NCBI GenBank assembly: GCA_022842785.1
Contig: JALHOW010000002.1
Location: 806,001 to 870,000, forward strand
DNA length: 64,000 bases
Reading direction: 5' to 3'
Source of the DNA: Hyphomicrobiaceae bacterium
Lineage (GTDB): Bacteria > Pseudomonadota > Alphaproteobacteria > Rhizobiales > Hyphomicrobiaceae
Positions 9,457 to 18,890 of the stretch are shown one piece after another. The notes below the pieces were generated by a model. That model was not told the DNA's origin and ran no database searches. It worked only from the letters and a program-made list of their open reading frames with translations. Numbering within the stretch: position 1 is the first letter of the stretch; each line of letters begins with the position of its first letter. The translations under genes and the position numbers were made by a program.

Positions 9457-9659
9457 CGGCTTTGCCTTCAGTTTGTGATCGTGAGCGAGGACGGCGGCGT
9501 CGAGCGCCGCAACTGGCTGCCGAGGACGAGAAGAAGACCCAACTGTTCCGGGCGTAACAGCGGCCGGTGCGGAGGCTCGACTATGTCTCGGGTGCAAGTC
9601 CGCCGGCCGATCTCTTCGCTTTGGCGGTCCGTTTCAGGTTCACCCGAAAGGATATGACA

Positions 9660-9938
9660 ATGTCGAAGAGTTTGATCCGCCGCATTCTGCTCGCCGCAAT
9701 GGCCGCCGGTATCGGTGGCGGCGCAATGCTGACGGCTGGGGATGCCGAGGCCCGCGGTCGCAAGTTCGAACAGTGGACCTATGAAAGCGATCGGCCGCTC
9801 AAGGGGTACGAAGGCTTTCTGTACCCTGGCTACTATTGTTCGTACCGGCGCTTTCCGGTGCGCACATGCGTATACGACAAGCGGGGCCGCGAGAGCTGCA
9901 AGATCACGAGCTGGCGCATGGAGCAATCCTGCTCGTGA
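9660..9938 (+). CDS. Small secreted cysteine-containing protein
   Basis: A 92-residue exported protein with a signal peptide (RRILLAAMAAGIGGGAM, cleavage after AEA near residue 31). The mature part is rich in aromatic and basic residues and has four cysteines (YYCSYRR, RTCVYD, ESCK, QSC-Ser) that could form two disulphides. The start at 9660 is favoured over the ATG at 9654 because AAGGA then lies seven bases upstream. A hairpin at 9979-10012 follows. I recognise no family or function. Confidence 0.65.
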   Translation: MSKSLIRRILLAAMAAGIGGGAMLTAGDAEARGRKFEQWTYESDRPLKGYEGFLYPGYYCSYRRFPVRTCVYDKRGRESCKITSWRMEQSCS

Positions 9939-9978
9939 CAGGTATGAGGCGGCTTCGCGAAAGCACACGCAACATTTT

Positions 9979-10012
9979 GCACGCCGTACGGACCGGGCTC
10001 CGTGCGGCGTGC
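9979..10012 (+). terminator. Intrinsic hairpin after the secreted protein gene
   Basis: A 13-base-pair stem with one G-U pair (9979-9991 with 10000-10012) and an eight-base loop, followed by ATCATTTG. It lies between the convergent genes ending at 9938 and 10027, so it may serve either strand. The T-run is poor. Confidence 0.5.
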
Positions 10013-10026
10013 ATCATTTGCGGGCT

Positions 10027-10347
10027 CTAGAATTCGGTTTGGCGATGGACCAAGGGATCGGCAGGGGATTTCGCATCGTGCGGCCCGTGCAGATGCTGCT
10101 CGATCTTGGCTATGGCTGCTTCATGCGAAGCAATGCCATTCAGCGACACATCTTCGGTCTCGATCGATACCGCAAAGCCGCGGTGTCCGAGCCATGCGCG
10201 CATTCCGCTGTAGAGGCGAGATGCAGCGGCGGCATCACGATGGCTCGTGGTCGGCCACATCCCGCGAGGAAGGCTGGTTTGAAGCGCCCTGGCAGACGCT
10301 TCACCTGCATCAGCATCGAGACCGGTACGTTCATCGATGATCATCAT
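10027..10347 (-). CDS. Hypothetical protein
   Basis: A 106-residue soluble protein starting MMIIDERTGLDADAG, with AGGAA seven bases before the ATG. The middle holds a charged helical stretch and the end is HGPHDAKSPADPLVH. No signal peptide or known motif. It is separated from the secreted-protein gene at 10452 by a strong hairpin, so it probably has its own transcript. Confidence 0.5.
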   Translation of the reverse strand: MMIIDERTGLDADAGEASARALQTSLPRGMWPTTSHRDAAAASRLYSGMRAWLGHRGFAVSIETEDVSLNGIASHEAAIAKIEQHLHGPHDAKSPADPLVHRQTEF

Positions 10348-10384
10348 GCGAGGTTCCTGCGTCGATAGAGTTTCGACTGCTTAT

Positions 10385-10445
10385 GCGTGCTCGAGCGCGG
10401 GCGGATCCGAACTGGGGGCGGTCGGGTTCCGCCCGCCGAGCACGC
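10385..10445 (-). terminator. Long two-part hairpin after the small secreted protein gene
   Basis: Two nested perfect nine-base-pair stems: 10385-10393 with 10437-10445, and 10397-10405 with 10428-10436. It starts seven bases past the stop codon at 10452. There is no T-run on either side. Confidence 0.5.
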
Positions 10446-10451
10446 TCGACA

Positions 10452-10610
10452 TTATGGGAGTGCATCCTTGAACTCATCGGCGCTCGGCCGATGCGGCATG
10501 GTCTGGTTGACCTGATCCCAGATCTCCTCGGCCGTCGTCCGCGCTGAAGCGGGGACTGCAAGGGCGGTGAGAACCAATACGGCGATCATCATCTGCTTAA
10601 TCATCTGCAT
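10452..10610 (-). CDS. Small secreted protein, 52 residues
   Basis: A short gene with an excellent AGGAGG ribosome site six bases before the ATG. The signal peptide MQMIKQMMIAVLVLTALAVP ends at an ASA cleavage site near residue 23; the mature peptide of about 29 residues starts RTTAEEIWDQV and ends DEFKDALP. It should be released to the periplasm. I recognise no family. Confidence 0.65.
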   Translation of the reverse strand: MQMIKQMMIAVLVLTALAVPASARTTAEEIWDQVNQTMPHRPSADEFKDALP

Positions 10611-11224
10611 GGCTTCCTCCTGATCTTAGGGGCGAGGCGATCAGCTGATGCCGTCGTCTGCCTGGGGACCAGATAAAACCTTGCGCATCAAGCACTCGTC
10701 AGCGCGTCGTCAAAGATTACATCACCGCCTCGTGAGCTGCATCACATGGCCGTCATCGTGAAGCGATGGCACGGCGAGGTGGCGTTCGAGCGCGGGGCGC
10801 CGACCACGACAAAGGCGCGTCGATGCGGTGGCTGCCTTCAATTGCGCATTCAAGAAGTTCGTCGCTCGTCCGCCATCCAACATGCGCACGGCGTCCAAAG
10901 GCGTGTGCTCGCGGATTCGCGATTTGACGCTCGAAATGCAGCAGACTCGATCACGTTTTAATGAAGTCGAGCACATCGCGATTGACGATGCATGGCCGCG
11001 CGCGGTGTGAGGCAGGCCGGTATCGAACGGCCTGCCGATGCGCGCTAAAAAGCAGACCCACGGATATCGCCGCGGTTGGCAGCTATCTGGCGATGTGATG
11101 TAGTCAGATCGTGGTGCGCATTAACGCCCACAGCCCATGAACCGTCGCGTCAGGGCAACTGGCGGGCGGAGAGCGGTGGCCGAACGAGCCACGGAAAAAT
11201 CTGTAATCCTTGGGAGGATTCGGC
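10611..11224 (+). other. Gene-free stretch before the ABC substrate-binding protein
   Basis: About 600 bases in which I find no supported gene. Short overlapping frames exist on both strands (for example 10722-10976 minus and 10746-10961 plus), but they lack ribosome sites and recognisable protein features. The 3' part presumably carries the promoter and leader of the Liv-type binding-protein gene at 11225, with GGGAGGA before its start. Confidence 0.4.
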
Positions 11225-12478
11225 ATGAAACGTCTCATCGGGGCGGCAACCGCCCTGGCGTTGATGCTGCCCGGCGCGGCCGTGGCGCAGGACACAATCA
11301 AAATCGGTATTCTGGTTGCCACCGAGGGTGCCTTTGCGGCCGGCGGTGCGGACGGCATACGCAACGTCGAGCTGGCGCTGAAGCAGGTCGGCAACATGGC
11401 CGGCGGCAAGAAAATCGAAACGGTGGTTGCTCCCACCGACACGACGCCCGCCACGGCGACTCGTATGGCGCGCAAGCTCATCGAGCAGGACAAGGTCGAT
11501 ATCATTCTGGGCCCGCTGTCGGGTTCGGAAGGCATCGCCATGCGCGACTACGCAAAGACCATTCCGGACAAGACCGTGATCAACGGCATCTCCGGCGCAT
11601 TGGAGACGACCTGGGTCGACCCGGCGCCGAACTTTTTCCGCTTCAATCTGGACGGTGCTCAGTGGGGCTCGGGCCTCGGCGAGTATGTCGTCAAGAAGGG
11701 TTGGAAGAAGGTGGCTAGCGTGTCTGCCGACTATTCGTTCGGCTACACGAACTTCCTGGGCTTCGCGGTCGGCTTCTGCAAGGCCGGTGGCGAACTGGTG
11801 GAGCGTCTGTGGGTTCCGCTTGGCTCGTCCGACTATGCCGGCGTGATCGCCAAGCTGCCGGATGACGTCGACGCCATCTACCTCGGCATGGGCGGCACGG
11901 ATTCCATCAACTTCCTCAACCAGTATCAGCAAGCCGGCGGCAAGGCCAAGCTGATCGGCGGCTCCATCATGGCCGACCCGACCGTGCTGAGCTCAAAGGG
12001 CAAGGCTAAGGATGCGCTCATCGGCACCCCGACTTCAGGTTGGTTAGCTAACGACAACCCGGCGCCGGAATGGCAAGCCTATATCAAGGCCTATCAGGAG
12101 GCGTTCCCGGCGGACAAAAGGCTTCCCTCGCCGTCGCTGTTTGGCGTCGGCTACCACGTGAACGCACTCGCCATGATCGCAGCATTGAACGAGGTCAAAG
12201 GCGACCTCAGCGACGGCCACAAGAAGTTCCACGCCGCGCTGTCGAAGCTGAAGGTGAAGACGCCGCTGGGCGAGATCTCGCTTAACGAGAACCGCCAGGC
12301 CTCGGGCTCGGTATTCGTCACCGAAGTGAGCGCCAACGCCGATGGCACGCTGTCGAACAAGATGGTCGGTCGCGTCGATAACGTCACCCAGACGCTGGGC
12401 ATGACGGCTGATCAGTTCCGCGCCATGGGCCTGCCCTCGCGCACGACGCCGGACTGCAAAGCGCTCGGCGGCAAGTAG
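11225..12478 (+). CDS. Liv-type ABC transporter substrate-binding protein
   Basis: The periplasmic receptor of a branched-chain-amino-acid-type (HAAT) importer; family members also bind amides, aromatic acids and other organic acids. The 417-residue protein has a Sec signal (MKRLIGAATALALMLPGAAVAQ) and a Peripla_BP_6 fold: DTIKIGILVATEGAF, the VAPTDTTPATATRMARKLI segment and the ILGPLSGSEG ligand-binding loop. The start at 11225 follows GGGAGGA. Two hairpins, the second a good terminator, follow it. This would give the receptor a more abundant separate transcript than the permease genes, which start 1.3 kb downstream beyond an AraC regulator. Confidence 0.9.
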   Translation: MKRLIGAATALALMLPGAAVAQDTIKIGILVATEGAFAAGGADGIRNVELALKQVGNMAGGKKIETVVAPTDTTPATATRMARKLIEQDKVDIILGPLSGSEGIAMRDYAKTIPDKTVINGISGALETTWVDPAPNFFRFNLDGAQWGSGLGEYVVKKGWKKVASVSADYSFGYTNFLGFAVGFCKAGGELVERLWVPLGSSDYAGVIAKLPDDVDAIYLGMGGTDSINFLNQYQQAGGKAKLIGGSIMADPTVLSSKGKAKDALIGTPTSGWLANDNPAPEWQAYIKAYQEAFPADKRLPSPSLFGVGYHVNALAMIAALNEVKGDLSDGHKKFHAALSKLKVKTPLGEISLNENRQASGSVFVTEVSANADGTLSNKMVGRVDNVTQTLGMTADQFRAMGLPSRTTPDCKALGGK

Positions 12479-12486
12479 GCGGCCAA

Positions 12487-12511
12487 GCCAGCGCATTTAA
12501 TGTGCGCTGGC
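12487..12511 (+). terminator. Intercistronic hairpin after the binding-protein gene
   Basis: A perfect nine-base-pair stem (12487-12495 with 12503-12511) eight bases after the stop codon, without a T-run. It may stabilise the 3' end of the binding-protein mRNA. Confidence 0.45.
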
Positions 12512-12541
12512 GGTCCGTCGAGGACCGTCGTCAATATGAAG

Positions 12542-12585
12542 CCCTCGGGTTGGGACCAGTATGTCCCGAGCCGAGGGTTTTATTG
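12542..12585 (+). terminator. Rho-independent terminator after the binding-protein gene
   Basis: CCCTCGG (12542-12548) pairs with CCGAGGG (12571-12577), with an inner GGGAC/GTCCC stem, and is followed by TTTTATTG. It lies 64 bases beyond the stop codon and before the AraC regulator. Confidence 0.75.
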
Positions 12586-12706
12586 TTTGACCCACTTGCG
12601 GTCCATTAAGCACGATTGTGCGCTGCGGCTGCGTCCGCTTGCCACACATGGGCAATCCGATATAGTCGCGGCAAAACAGCATCAAACGAATGCTGATGGG
12701 AGGACG

Positions 12707-13528
12707 ATGAGTGAAGCTGTTGCCGTGCTCCACGGAGCGTACGGGCGTGCCTGCCTCTACACGATGGATCGCACGATGGTGTCCCACGCGCATCGCGAGG
12801 GGCACCTGTTGTTTCACGTCCACGGCAATCCTGGTGAAGTTTACGTAGACGGCTGCCCGATACCGCTAGGCCCGGGGCAAGCCGTCGCCGTGAACCCTTG
12901 GCAGGCGCACTACTATCATCAGCCGGTCCCGGGCGGGCAGACGCTGGTGCTGGTGCTCTACATCAGGCCGAGCTGGTTCTGGAGTGCCATGGGCACCCAG
13001 ACGGCGGCACTGCGATTTGGGCGCGCGGCCATTCAGGTTTCGGACGAGCTTGCGCGGCTCGCGGATGTGAGTGCGATGCTCGATCGCAGCCCGGACGAGG
13101 CAGCGATCAACGATTGGCTGCTTGCGCTTACACAGTACTGCTTCGATCAGTCCTGGCACCGTACTGATCCCGCTGAGCGCTTCGCAAACGCCCCTGACTT
13201 TCGATTGCGCAAAGCGATCCAGCTGCTCGAGCAGCGAGTATGCGAACCGGTGGAGCTCGACCGCGTCGCGCGAGATACCGGCCTTTCGCGGCCGCACTTC
13301 TACAAGCTGTTTCGCCAGCAGGTTGGCGTCACGCCGAACATTTACCTGAACTCGCTCCGCATGGAGCGCGCGATCGAGCGATTGACGAGGACGACCGAGG
13401 CAGTTGCTTCGATAGGCCTGGATCTTGGCTTTTCCAGTCAGGCGAGCTTCTCGCGCTTCTTCATTGCTAACGGCGTCGTCCCGCCAAGCGCTTATCGGCG
13501 CAGCGCGCAGCTCGCCTATTCAGGATGA
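12707..13528 (+). CDS. AraC family transcriptional regulator
   Basis: A 273-residue regulator. The N-terminal half is a cupin-like sensing domain (HAHREGHLLFHVHG and NPWQAHYYHQP segments); the C-terminal half (about residues 165-265) has the two helix-turn-helix motifs of AraC/XylS proteins, including LSRPHFYKLFRQQVG and the GFSSQASFSRFF signature. The ATG at 12707 follows GGGAGG. It lies between the binding-protein gene and the permease genes of the Liv-type system on the same strand, so control of the downstream catabolic locus is the obvious inference; the inducer is unknown. Confidence 0.88.
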   Translation: MSEAVAVLHGAYGRACLYTMDRTMVSHAHREGHLLFHVHGNPGEVYVDGCPIPLGPGQAVAVNPWQAHYYHQPVPGGQTLVLVLYIRPSWFWSAMGTQTAALRFGRAAIQVSDELARLADVSAMLDRSPDEAAINDWLLALTQYCFDQSWHRTDPAERFANAPDFRLRKAIQLLEQRVCEPVELDRVARDTGLSRPHFYKLFRQQVGVTPNIYLNSLRMERAIERLTRTTEAVASIGLDLGFSSQASFSRFFIANGVVPPSAYRRSAQLAYSG

Positions 13529-13810
13529 ACCATAAGTTCGTTTCCCGCGCGCTCAAGTCGGTGAATTCATTAGACTGTCGGATACGACTGTTGCTGCCGG
13601 GATCGACTATTGTGTCGAGTAAACACGTGGCAATTCGTGACGCGCTCGAGGCCAGGAGTTAGGTCGCAAGCGCCGACGGACCCCGCGGGAGGCGCCGTCA
13701 TGGCGAGACGCGGTTTCGGGTGATGTCCCGACCGCTCTCGGAACTGACGCTGCCGACGAATACGTTGTCGATGAACCGATGCCCGTCGACCGATCAAAGC
13801 TGGTGGCAGT

Positions 13811-14833
13811 ATGAGTACATTGCACAATCTCAGCACGCGCCATCCGGTCGGCACCATCGTTATTCTGGCGCTGGTCGTCGGCTTCGCGTGGCTCATCTTT
13901 GCGCCGTGGCCACCCGGCCTGGAGCAGGTCATGGGCCGCAAGCGCGTTTTCCTCAACGCCATCTTCTCCGGCGTTACGCTCGGTGCGCTCTACTTCCTCG
14001 TCGCGTCAGGCTTCACGCTGGTGTTCGGCCTGATGCGCAACGTCAATCTCGCGCACGGTTCGCTTTATCTGTTGGGCGGCTACATCGGCTATGGCGTCGT
14101 AGATGCCACGGGCTATTGGTTGCTCGCATTTCCTGTCGTCTTCGTTGTCGTCGGCGCGGTCGGTCTGCTGCTGCAGCATCAAGTGTTCCGGCGCATGGAG
14201 GGCGAGGAGTTACGCCAGACTCTGGTGACGATCGGCATCTCGATCGTGCTGGCTGATTTGATGCTGTGGTACTGGGGCGGACAGAGTTATCAGGTCCTGT
14301 CGCCGCAATGGCTGAGCGGCCCGATCACGTTGCCGTTCGTGACAGGAGTCCGTCCCAACGGGCAGGCGGTTTACCTCTCCTATCCGCTCGTCCGGATCGC
14401 GATCCTTTTTGCGGCGATCGTGATCGGCCTCGCCATGTGGTTCGTACTCAATCGCTCGAAGCTCGGCATGTTGATCCGCGCCGGTGTCGATGATCGCGAT
14501 ATTCTCGCGGCCTCGGGTGTGCGCATCCAATATGTGTTCCTGGCCGTCTTCGCTTTCGGCGCCGGCCTCGCCGGAATTGCGGGCATCATCGGCGGAACAT
14601 TCCAATCTCTGTCACCGGGCGAGGACACGCGGTTCCTGCTCGCGTCGCTCGTCGTCGTCATCGTGGGTGGAATGGGCTCGATTCCGGGGGCTGCGCTCGG
14701 CGCCGTCATCATCGGGCTCGCCGAGCAGATCGGCCTCGTCTATGCGCCCACGTACTCGGTCGTCTTCACGTTCCTGATCATGGCGGTGGTGCTTGCGTTC
14801 CGTCCGCAAGGTCTGCTCGGAGGGCGCCGCTGA
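13811..14833 (+). CDS. Branched-chain-type ABC transporter permease (LivH-like)
   Basis: A 340-residue inner-membrane permease of the HAAT family with about eight hydrophobic segments. The SGFTLVFGLMRNVNLAHGSLY segment and the later ASGVRIQYVFLAVFAFGAGLA segment are typical of LivH proteins, and the C-terminus FRPQGLLGGRR is the classic end of these permeases. It pairs with the LivM-like gene that starts two bases after its stop. The 280 bases upstream contain nothing that I can identify but should carry the operon promoter. Confidence 0.92.
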   Translation: MSTLHNLSTRHPVGTIVILALVVGFAWLIFAPWPPGLEQVMGRKRVFLNAIFSGVTLGALYFLVASGFTLVFGLMRNVNLAHGSLYLLGGYIGYGVVDATGYWLLAFPVVFVVVGAVGLLLQHQVFRRMEGEELRQTLVTIGISIVLADLMLWYWGGQSYQVLSPQWLSGPITLPFVTGVRPNGQAVYLSYPLVRIAILFAAIVIGLAMWFVLNRSKLGMLIRAGVDDRDILAASGVRIQYVFLAVFAFGAGLAGIAGIIGGTFQSLSPGEDTRFLLASLVVVIVGGMGSIPGAALGAVIIGLAEQIGLVYAPTYSVVFTFLIMAVVLAFRPQGLLGGRR

Positions 14834-14834
14834 C

Positions 14835-15887
14835 ATGGCTGACGTCCTGCCCACCGTCGCACCGAGAAAGTCATTGCTCGCACTGGAGCGAATCCCGGCG
14901 CCCGTCTGGGTGCTCGGTCTGCTGCTGTTGGCGATGCCGGCGTTCGCCAGCAACTTCGTGCTCTTCCAGATCTTCGGCTGGAGCTTCATCCTCGGGATGA
15001 TCGCGCTCTCGCTGATGGTGCTCGCCGGCTATGGCGGCATGGTCAGCCTCATCCAGATGACCGTGGCGGCACTGGCCGGCTACGTCGTTGCGATCCTCGG
15101 CACGAGCGGTGTGACGCAGATCAGCCTGGGCTGGCCGTGGTGGCTCTACATTCCGCTCGCCATCCTGATCGCGGCCGTGTTCGGCACGCTCGTCGGCGCG
15201 CTCGCCGTGCGCACCGAGGGCATCTACACGATCATGATCACGCTGGCGATCGCGGCGGCGTTCTTCTACTTCACGCGCCAGAACTACGGCATCTTCAACG
15301 GCTACACCGGCTTCAACAACGTCATTCCGCCGGCATGGTTCGGCGTCGACTGGCGCCAGGCGGTGCCGTTCTACTACATGACACTCGCATGTGCGGTGTT
15401 GTCGTATCTGGCGGTTTTGTGGATGTCGCGAACGCCATTCGGGCTGGCGCTGCAGGGTGTCCGTGACAACCCGCGGCGGATGGCGGCGCTCGGCTTCTCC
15501 GTCACGGCCCATCGCATTGTGGCTTACACGTTCGCGAGCGTGATCGCGGCTGTCGGCGGCATTCTGCTCGTCTGGCAGAACGCGCAGGTCACGCCGGGAA
15601 CGGCCGGCATTCCGCAGGTGATCGACATTCTGGTGATCGCCGTCGTCGGTGGTCTCAAGCGTCCGATCGGCCCGTTCATCGGCGCGCTCATCTACGCCAT
15701 TCTCAGTGTGTTCGCGTCCGACATCCTGCACGCGATCGGCATGTCGGGTGAGCGCTTCAAGCTCGTCGTCGGATTGGGCTTCCTCGCGGTGGTGGGCTTC
15801 TCGCCGGATGGCGTGCTCGGCCTCTGGGACAAATATCAGGCGCGTCGCGAGGCGAACCGCGATCCCTTACTTGGCGGGGGGCGCTGA
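14835..15887 (+). CDS. Branched-chain-type ABC transporter permease (LivM-like)
   Basis: A 350-residue inner-membrane partner of the LivH-like permease. Typical signatures are ALSLMVLAGYGGMVSLIQM, the EGIYTIMITLAIAAAF segment and ALQGVRDNPRRMAALGF, which is the coupling-helix region for the ATPases. The gene starts one base after the livH-like stop and is followed two bases later by the LivG-like ATPase, so all are clearly one operon. Confidence 0.92.
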   Translation: MADVLPTVAPRKSLLALERIPAPVWVLGLLLLAMPAFASNFVLFQIFGWSFILGMIALSLMVLAGYGGMVSLIQMTVAALAGYVVAILGTSGVTQISLGWPWWLYIPLAILIAAVFGTLVGALAVRTEGIYTIMITLAIAAAFFYFTRQNYGIFNGYTGFNNVIPPAWFGVDWRQAVPFYYMTLACAVLSYLAVLWMSRTPFGLALQGVRDNPRRMAALGFSVTAHRIVAYTFASVIAAVGGILLVWQNAQVTPGTAGIPQVIDILVIAVVGGLKRPIGPFIGALIYAILSVFASDILHAIGMSGERFKLVVGLGFLAVVGFSPDGVLGLWDKYQARREANRDPLLGGGR

Positions 15888-15889
15888 CG

Positions 15890-16708
15890 ATGGCACAGGC
15901 ACGCACCGCCATAGTCCGCACCGCTGATCGAAGCGCCGCCGAGCGTCTTGGTTCCGTCAGCACGGGCAATGCGCTCGAGCTGCGCGGCGTGACCAAGCTC
16001 TTCGGCGCGCTCGCAGCGATCTCGGACGTGACCCTATCTGTGCGCCCAGGTGAGCGTCGCGCGGTGCTCGGGTCCAATGGCGCCGGCAAGACGACGCTGT
16101 TCAACTGCGTGACCGGGGACTTCCTGCCGACGTCCGGCACTATCCGTTTGTTCGGCGAGGATTTGACGAACTTCCCCGCCCACGAGCGCATTCGTCGCGG
16201 GTTGCGTCGGACCTATCAGATCTCGCTGCTGTTCGGCGGCATGACGGTTGCCGACAACGTCTATCTCGCGTGTCTCGGCGTGTCGCGCGGCCGCTTCTCG
16301 TTGCTCAGGCCCCGCCCGAGCGATGCGATCGTTGCGCGCGCTCACGAACTGATCGAGGCCGTGCATCTGACCCGCGCGCGCGACACGCTTGTCTCGGCGC
16401 TTTCCTATGGTCAGCAACGCCAGCTCGAGATCGCACTCGCGCTGGCAGGTGCGCCGCGCTTCATCCTGTTCGACGAGCCGGCCGCGGGCCTCTCGCCCAC
16501 GGAACGGTCCGAGCTGGTGGCCATCCTCTCGGGCCTGCCGGACCACATCGGCTACATCATCATCGAGCACGATATGGACGTCGCGCTGCGCGTCGCCGAA
16601 AGCGTGACGATGATGCACAATGGGCGCGTCTTCAAGGAGGGCACGCCCGAGGAGATCGAGAACGACGCCGAGGTACAGGAGCTTTATCTCGGAGGTGGCC
16701 ATGGCTGA
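15890..16708 (+). CDS. Branched-chain-type ABC transporter ATPase (LivG-like)
   Basis: A cytoplasmic ATPase of 272 residues. Walker A GSNGAGKTT is at residues 61-69, the signature LSYGQQRQ at 171-178 and Walker B FILFDEP at 191-197. An Asn- and basic-rich lead of about 27 residues precedes the ABC domain. It overlaps the start of the following ATPase by eight bases (ATG at 16701) and acts with it and the two permeases. Confidence 0.92.
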   Translation: MAQARTAIVRTADRSAAERLGSVSTGNALELRGVTKLFGALAAISDVTLSVRPGERRAVLGSNGAGKTTLFNCVTGDFLPTSGTIRLFGEDLTNFPAHERIRRGLRRTYQISLLFGGMTVADNVYLACLGVSRGRFSLLRPRPSDAIVARAHELIEAVHLTRARDTLVSALSYGQQRQLEIALALAGAPRFILFDEPAAGLSPTERSELVAILSGLPDHIGYIIIEHDMDVALRVAESVTMMHNGRVFKEGTPEEIENDAEVQELYLGGGHG

Positions 16709-18803
16709 GCGCAACCGCGCCCCAACCCTCGAGATCCGCGGGCTCAATGTTTATTACGGCGCCTCGCACGCCCTCCAGGGCGTCGATCTCAGCCTGAAGA
16801 GTGGCGTGCTGTCGGTCGTCGGTCGCAATGGCATGGGCAAGACGACGCTCTGCAAGGCCATCATGGGTCTTGTGCCGATCGCCTCCGGCTCGATCAGTTT
16901 CGGCGGGCAGCAGCTTGTCGGTCTCGGGCCCGCCGACATTGCCCAGCTCGGCATCGGTTATGTGCCGCAAGGCCGCCGTTTGTGGCCCTCGTTGACGGTC
17001 GATGAGCATCTGCGCCTCGTGTCGGGTCGCCGCAAGGGCGCGTGGACCGTCGAGCGCGTGTATTCGACTTTCCCGCGTCTCGCCGAGCGCAAATCCAATG
17101 GCGGCGGGCAGCTGTCGGGCGGCGAACAGCAGATGCTCGCAATCTCGCGCGCCTTGCTCTCCAATCCGCGGCTCCTTGTCATGGACGAGCCGACGGAAGG
17201 ACTTGCGCCCGTTATCGTGGCGCAGGTCGAGGAGATGCTGCAGCAGCTCGGCGAAGACGGCGATATGGACGTCCTCGTCATCGAGCAGAACATCGGCGTG
17301 GCCTGCGTCGTCGCTGACAACGTCGCGATCATGGTCAATGGTCGCATCAATCGCATCTCGGCCGCGCGTGAGCTCGCCGGCGACCGCGAACTTCAGCAGC
17401 GCCTGCTTGGTGTCGGTCGGCACGGCCACGAGGATGTCGGGCCGGCGCCGCCGCCGACGTCCCCGACGCCTGCAGGCAATGCAAGTGCCGGTTCGGCTCC
17501 GTTCAAGATCTACAATTCTAATCCTGTGATCCCGAACCGCTGGTCGCAGCCCATGTCCGTTCAGCGGCTCGAGCAGCTGGCGCGAGTCGTCACGACTAGG
17601 CCTGTGGCGGCTGCCGGCGCGAGCGTCGACATCAGGCCGCTTGCAGGCGCCGGCCGTCCGGTGGTGCTCGTTGCGGGAACGCTCGACACCAAGGGCGATG
17701 AGCTGCGCTACATGCGCGACCTGATCCGCGCAGCCGGTTTGCCCGTGCGGATGGTCGATCTCTCGACGACCGGCGGCCATTCCGGTGCTGAGATCCCCGC
17801 GCATCAAGTTGCGGTATTTCACCCGCGCGGCGCGGCTGGTGTCTTCACCGGCGACCGCGGCCAGTCTGTGGCCGGCATGACGGAGGCGTTCCGCCGCTGG
17901 ATGGTGCGCCAGAGCGGCATCGCCGGTGTACTGTCGGCGGGCGGCTCAGGCGGCACGGCCATAGTGGCGCCAGCGATGCGCGCGCTGCCTGTCGGCGTAC
18001 CCAAGCTCATTGTCTCGACGGTCGCATCCGGCGAAGTCAGCAAGTATGTCGGCCCTTCCGACATCATGATGCTGCCGTCGGTCGCCGATGTGCAGGGCCT
18101 CAATGCCATCACCGAGGAGGTGCTCGCCAACGCCGCACAGGCCATGATCGGCATGGTCACGGCACGACAGGCCGCGAAACCTCGCACCTCGGCGAAGCCG
18201 GCGATCGGGCTCACCATGTTCGGCGTCACGACGCCCTGCGTTCAGCAGGTCGTGAAGCAACTCGCGCCAACCCATGATTGTCTCGTGTTCCATGCGACGG
18301 GCATCGGCGGACAGGCGATGGAATCACTCGTCGACGGCGGGAAGATCGTCGGCGTGCTCGACATCAGCACGACGGAGATTTGCGACCTCCTGATGGGCGG
18401 CGTGTTCCCAGCCACCGAAGACCGCTTCGGCGCGATCATCCGCACGCGCATTCCCTACATCGGCTCAGTCGGCGCGCTCGACATGGTCAACTTCGCTGCG
18501 CCATCGACCGTTCCCGAGCGCTACGCCGGGCGGCTTCTCTACCATCACAATCCGCAGATCACGCTCATGCGCACGACGCCCGAAGAGAACACGCGCATGG
18601 GCCGGTGGATCGGCGAGCGCCTCAATCGCATGGAAGGCCAAGTGCGCTTCTTCATACCGGAAGGCGGCGTCTCCGCGCTCGATGCGCCGGGCAAGCCTTT
18701 CCACGATCTGACGGCGCGCTCGGCCCTCTATGCAGCGCTCACGGAGACCGTGCGGCAGACGGCATCGCGTCAGCTGATCCGCGTGCCCCACCACATCAAT
18801 GCG
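16701..18803 (+). other. Domain map of the LivF/Tm-1-like fusion
   Basis: Within the fused gene, bases 16701-17420 encode the ABC ATPase, 17421-17654 a Pro/Ala-rich linker of about 78 residues, and from 17655 on the Tm-1-like domain. A Met at linker residue 285 (base 17553) has no ribosome site, so I do not propose an internal start. Confidence 0.6.
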
Positions 18804-18890
18804 CCGGAGTTCGCAGCAGCTCTTGTCGCCGCATTCCGAAACCTGCACGGCGATGGTCGTGCGCGATCCCGCGGAGAGGTGAACCGGTGA
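16701..18890 (+). CDS. Fusion: LivF-like ABC ATPase + Tm-1-like ATP-binding (UPF0261) domain
   Basis: A 729-residue two-part protein. Residues 1-240 are a complete LivF-type ATPase: Walker [10 protein letters not shown] at 41-49, signature LSGGEQQ at 138-144, Walker B LLVMDEP at 158-164 and the IEQN switch near 194. After a Pro/Ala-rich linker (241-318) residues 319-729 form a Tm-1-like/UPF0261 domain, starting [15 protein letters not shown] and containing [14 protein letters not shown] and the [15 protein letters not shown] segment. Tm-1-like proteins are poorly understood; the plant Tm-1 protein binds ATP and inhibits a viral replicase. In bacteria the domain is often encoded beside a PEP-hydrolase-family barrel, as here. 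The fusion may tie that unit to the transporter. The reading frame is continuous. Confidence 0.9.
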   Translation: MAERNRAPTLEIRGLNVYYGASHALQGVDLSLKSGVLSVVGRNGMGKTTLCKAIMGLVPIASGSISFGGQQLVGLGPADIAQLGIGYVPQGRRLWPSLTVDEHLRLVSGRRKGAWTVERVYSTFPRLAERKSNGGGQLSGGEQQMLAISRALLSNPRLLVMDEPTEGLAPVIVAQVEEMLQQLGEDGDMDVLVIEQNIGVACVVADNVAIMVNGRINRISAARELAGDRELQQRLLGVGRHGHEDVGPAPPPTSPTPAGNASAGSAPFKIYNSNPVIPNRWSQPMSVQRLEQLARVVTTRPVAAAGASVDIRPLAGAGRPVVLVAGTLDTKGDELRYMRDLIRAAGLPVRMVDLSTTGGHSGAEIPAHQVAVFHPRGAAGVFTGDRGQSVAGMTEAFRRWMVRQSGIAGVLSAGGSGGTAIVAPAMRALPVGVPKLIVSTVASGEVSKYVGPSDIMMLPSVADVQGLNAITEEVLANAAQAMIGMVTARQAAKPRTSAKPAIGLTMFGVTTPCVQQVVKQLAPTHDCLVFHATGIGGQAMESLVDGGKIVGVLDISTTEICDLLMGGVFPATEDRFGAIIRTRIPYIGSVGALDMVNFAAPSTVPERYAGRLLYHHNPQITLMRTTPEENTRMGRWIGERLNRMEGQVRFFIPEGGVSALDAPGKPFHDLTARSALYAALTETVRQTASRQLIRVPHHINAPEFAAALVAAFRNLHGDGRARSRGEVNR

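Noticed and set aside
10722-10976. Possible 84-residue minus-strand gene
   Set aside because: No ribosome site or recognisable domain, and plus-strand frames overlap the same DNA.
13570-13962. Minus-strand open frame of 130 residues
   Set aside because: It overlaps the start of the LivH-like permease, has low-complexity composition and no ribosome site; it is a shadow frame in GC-rich DNA.
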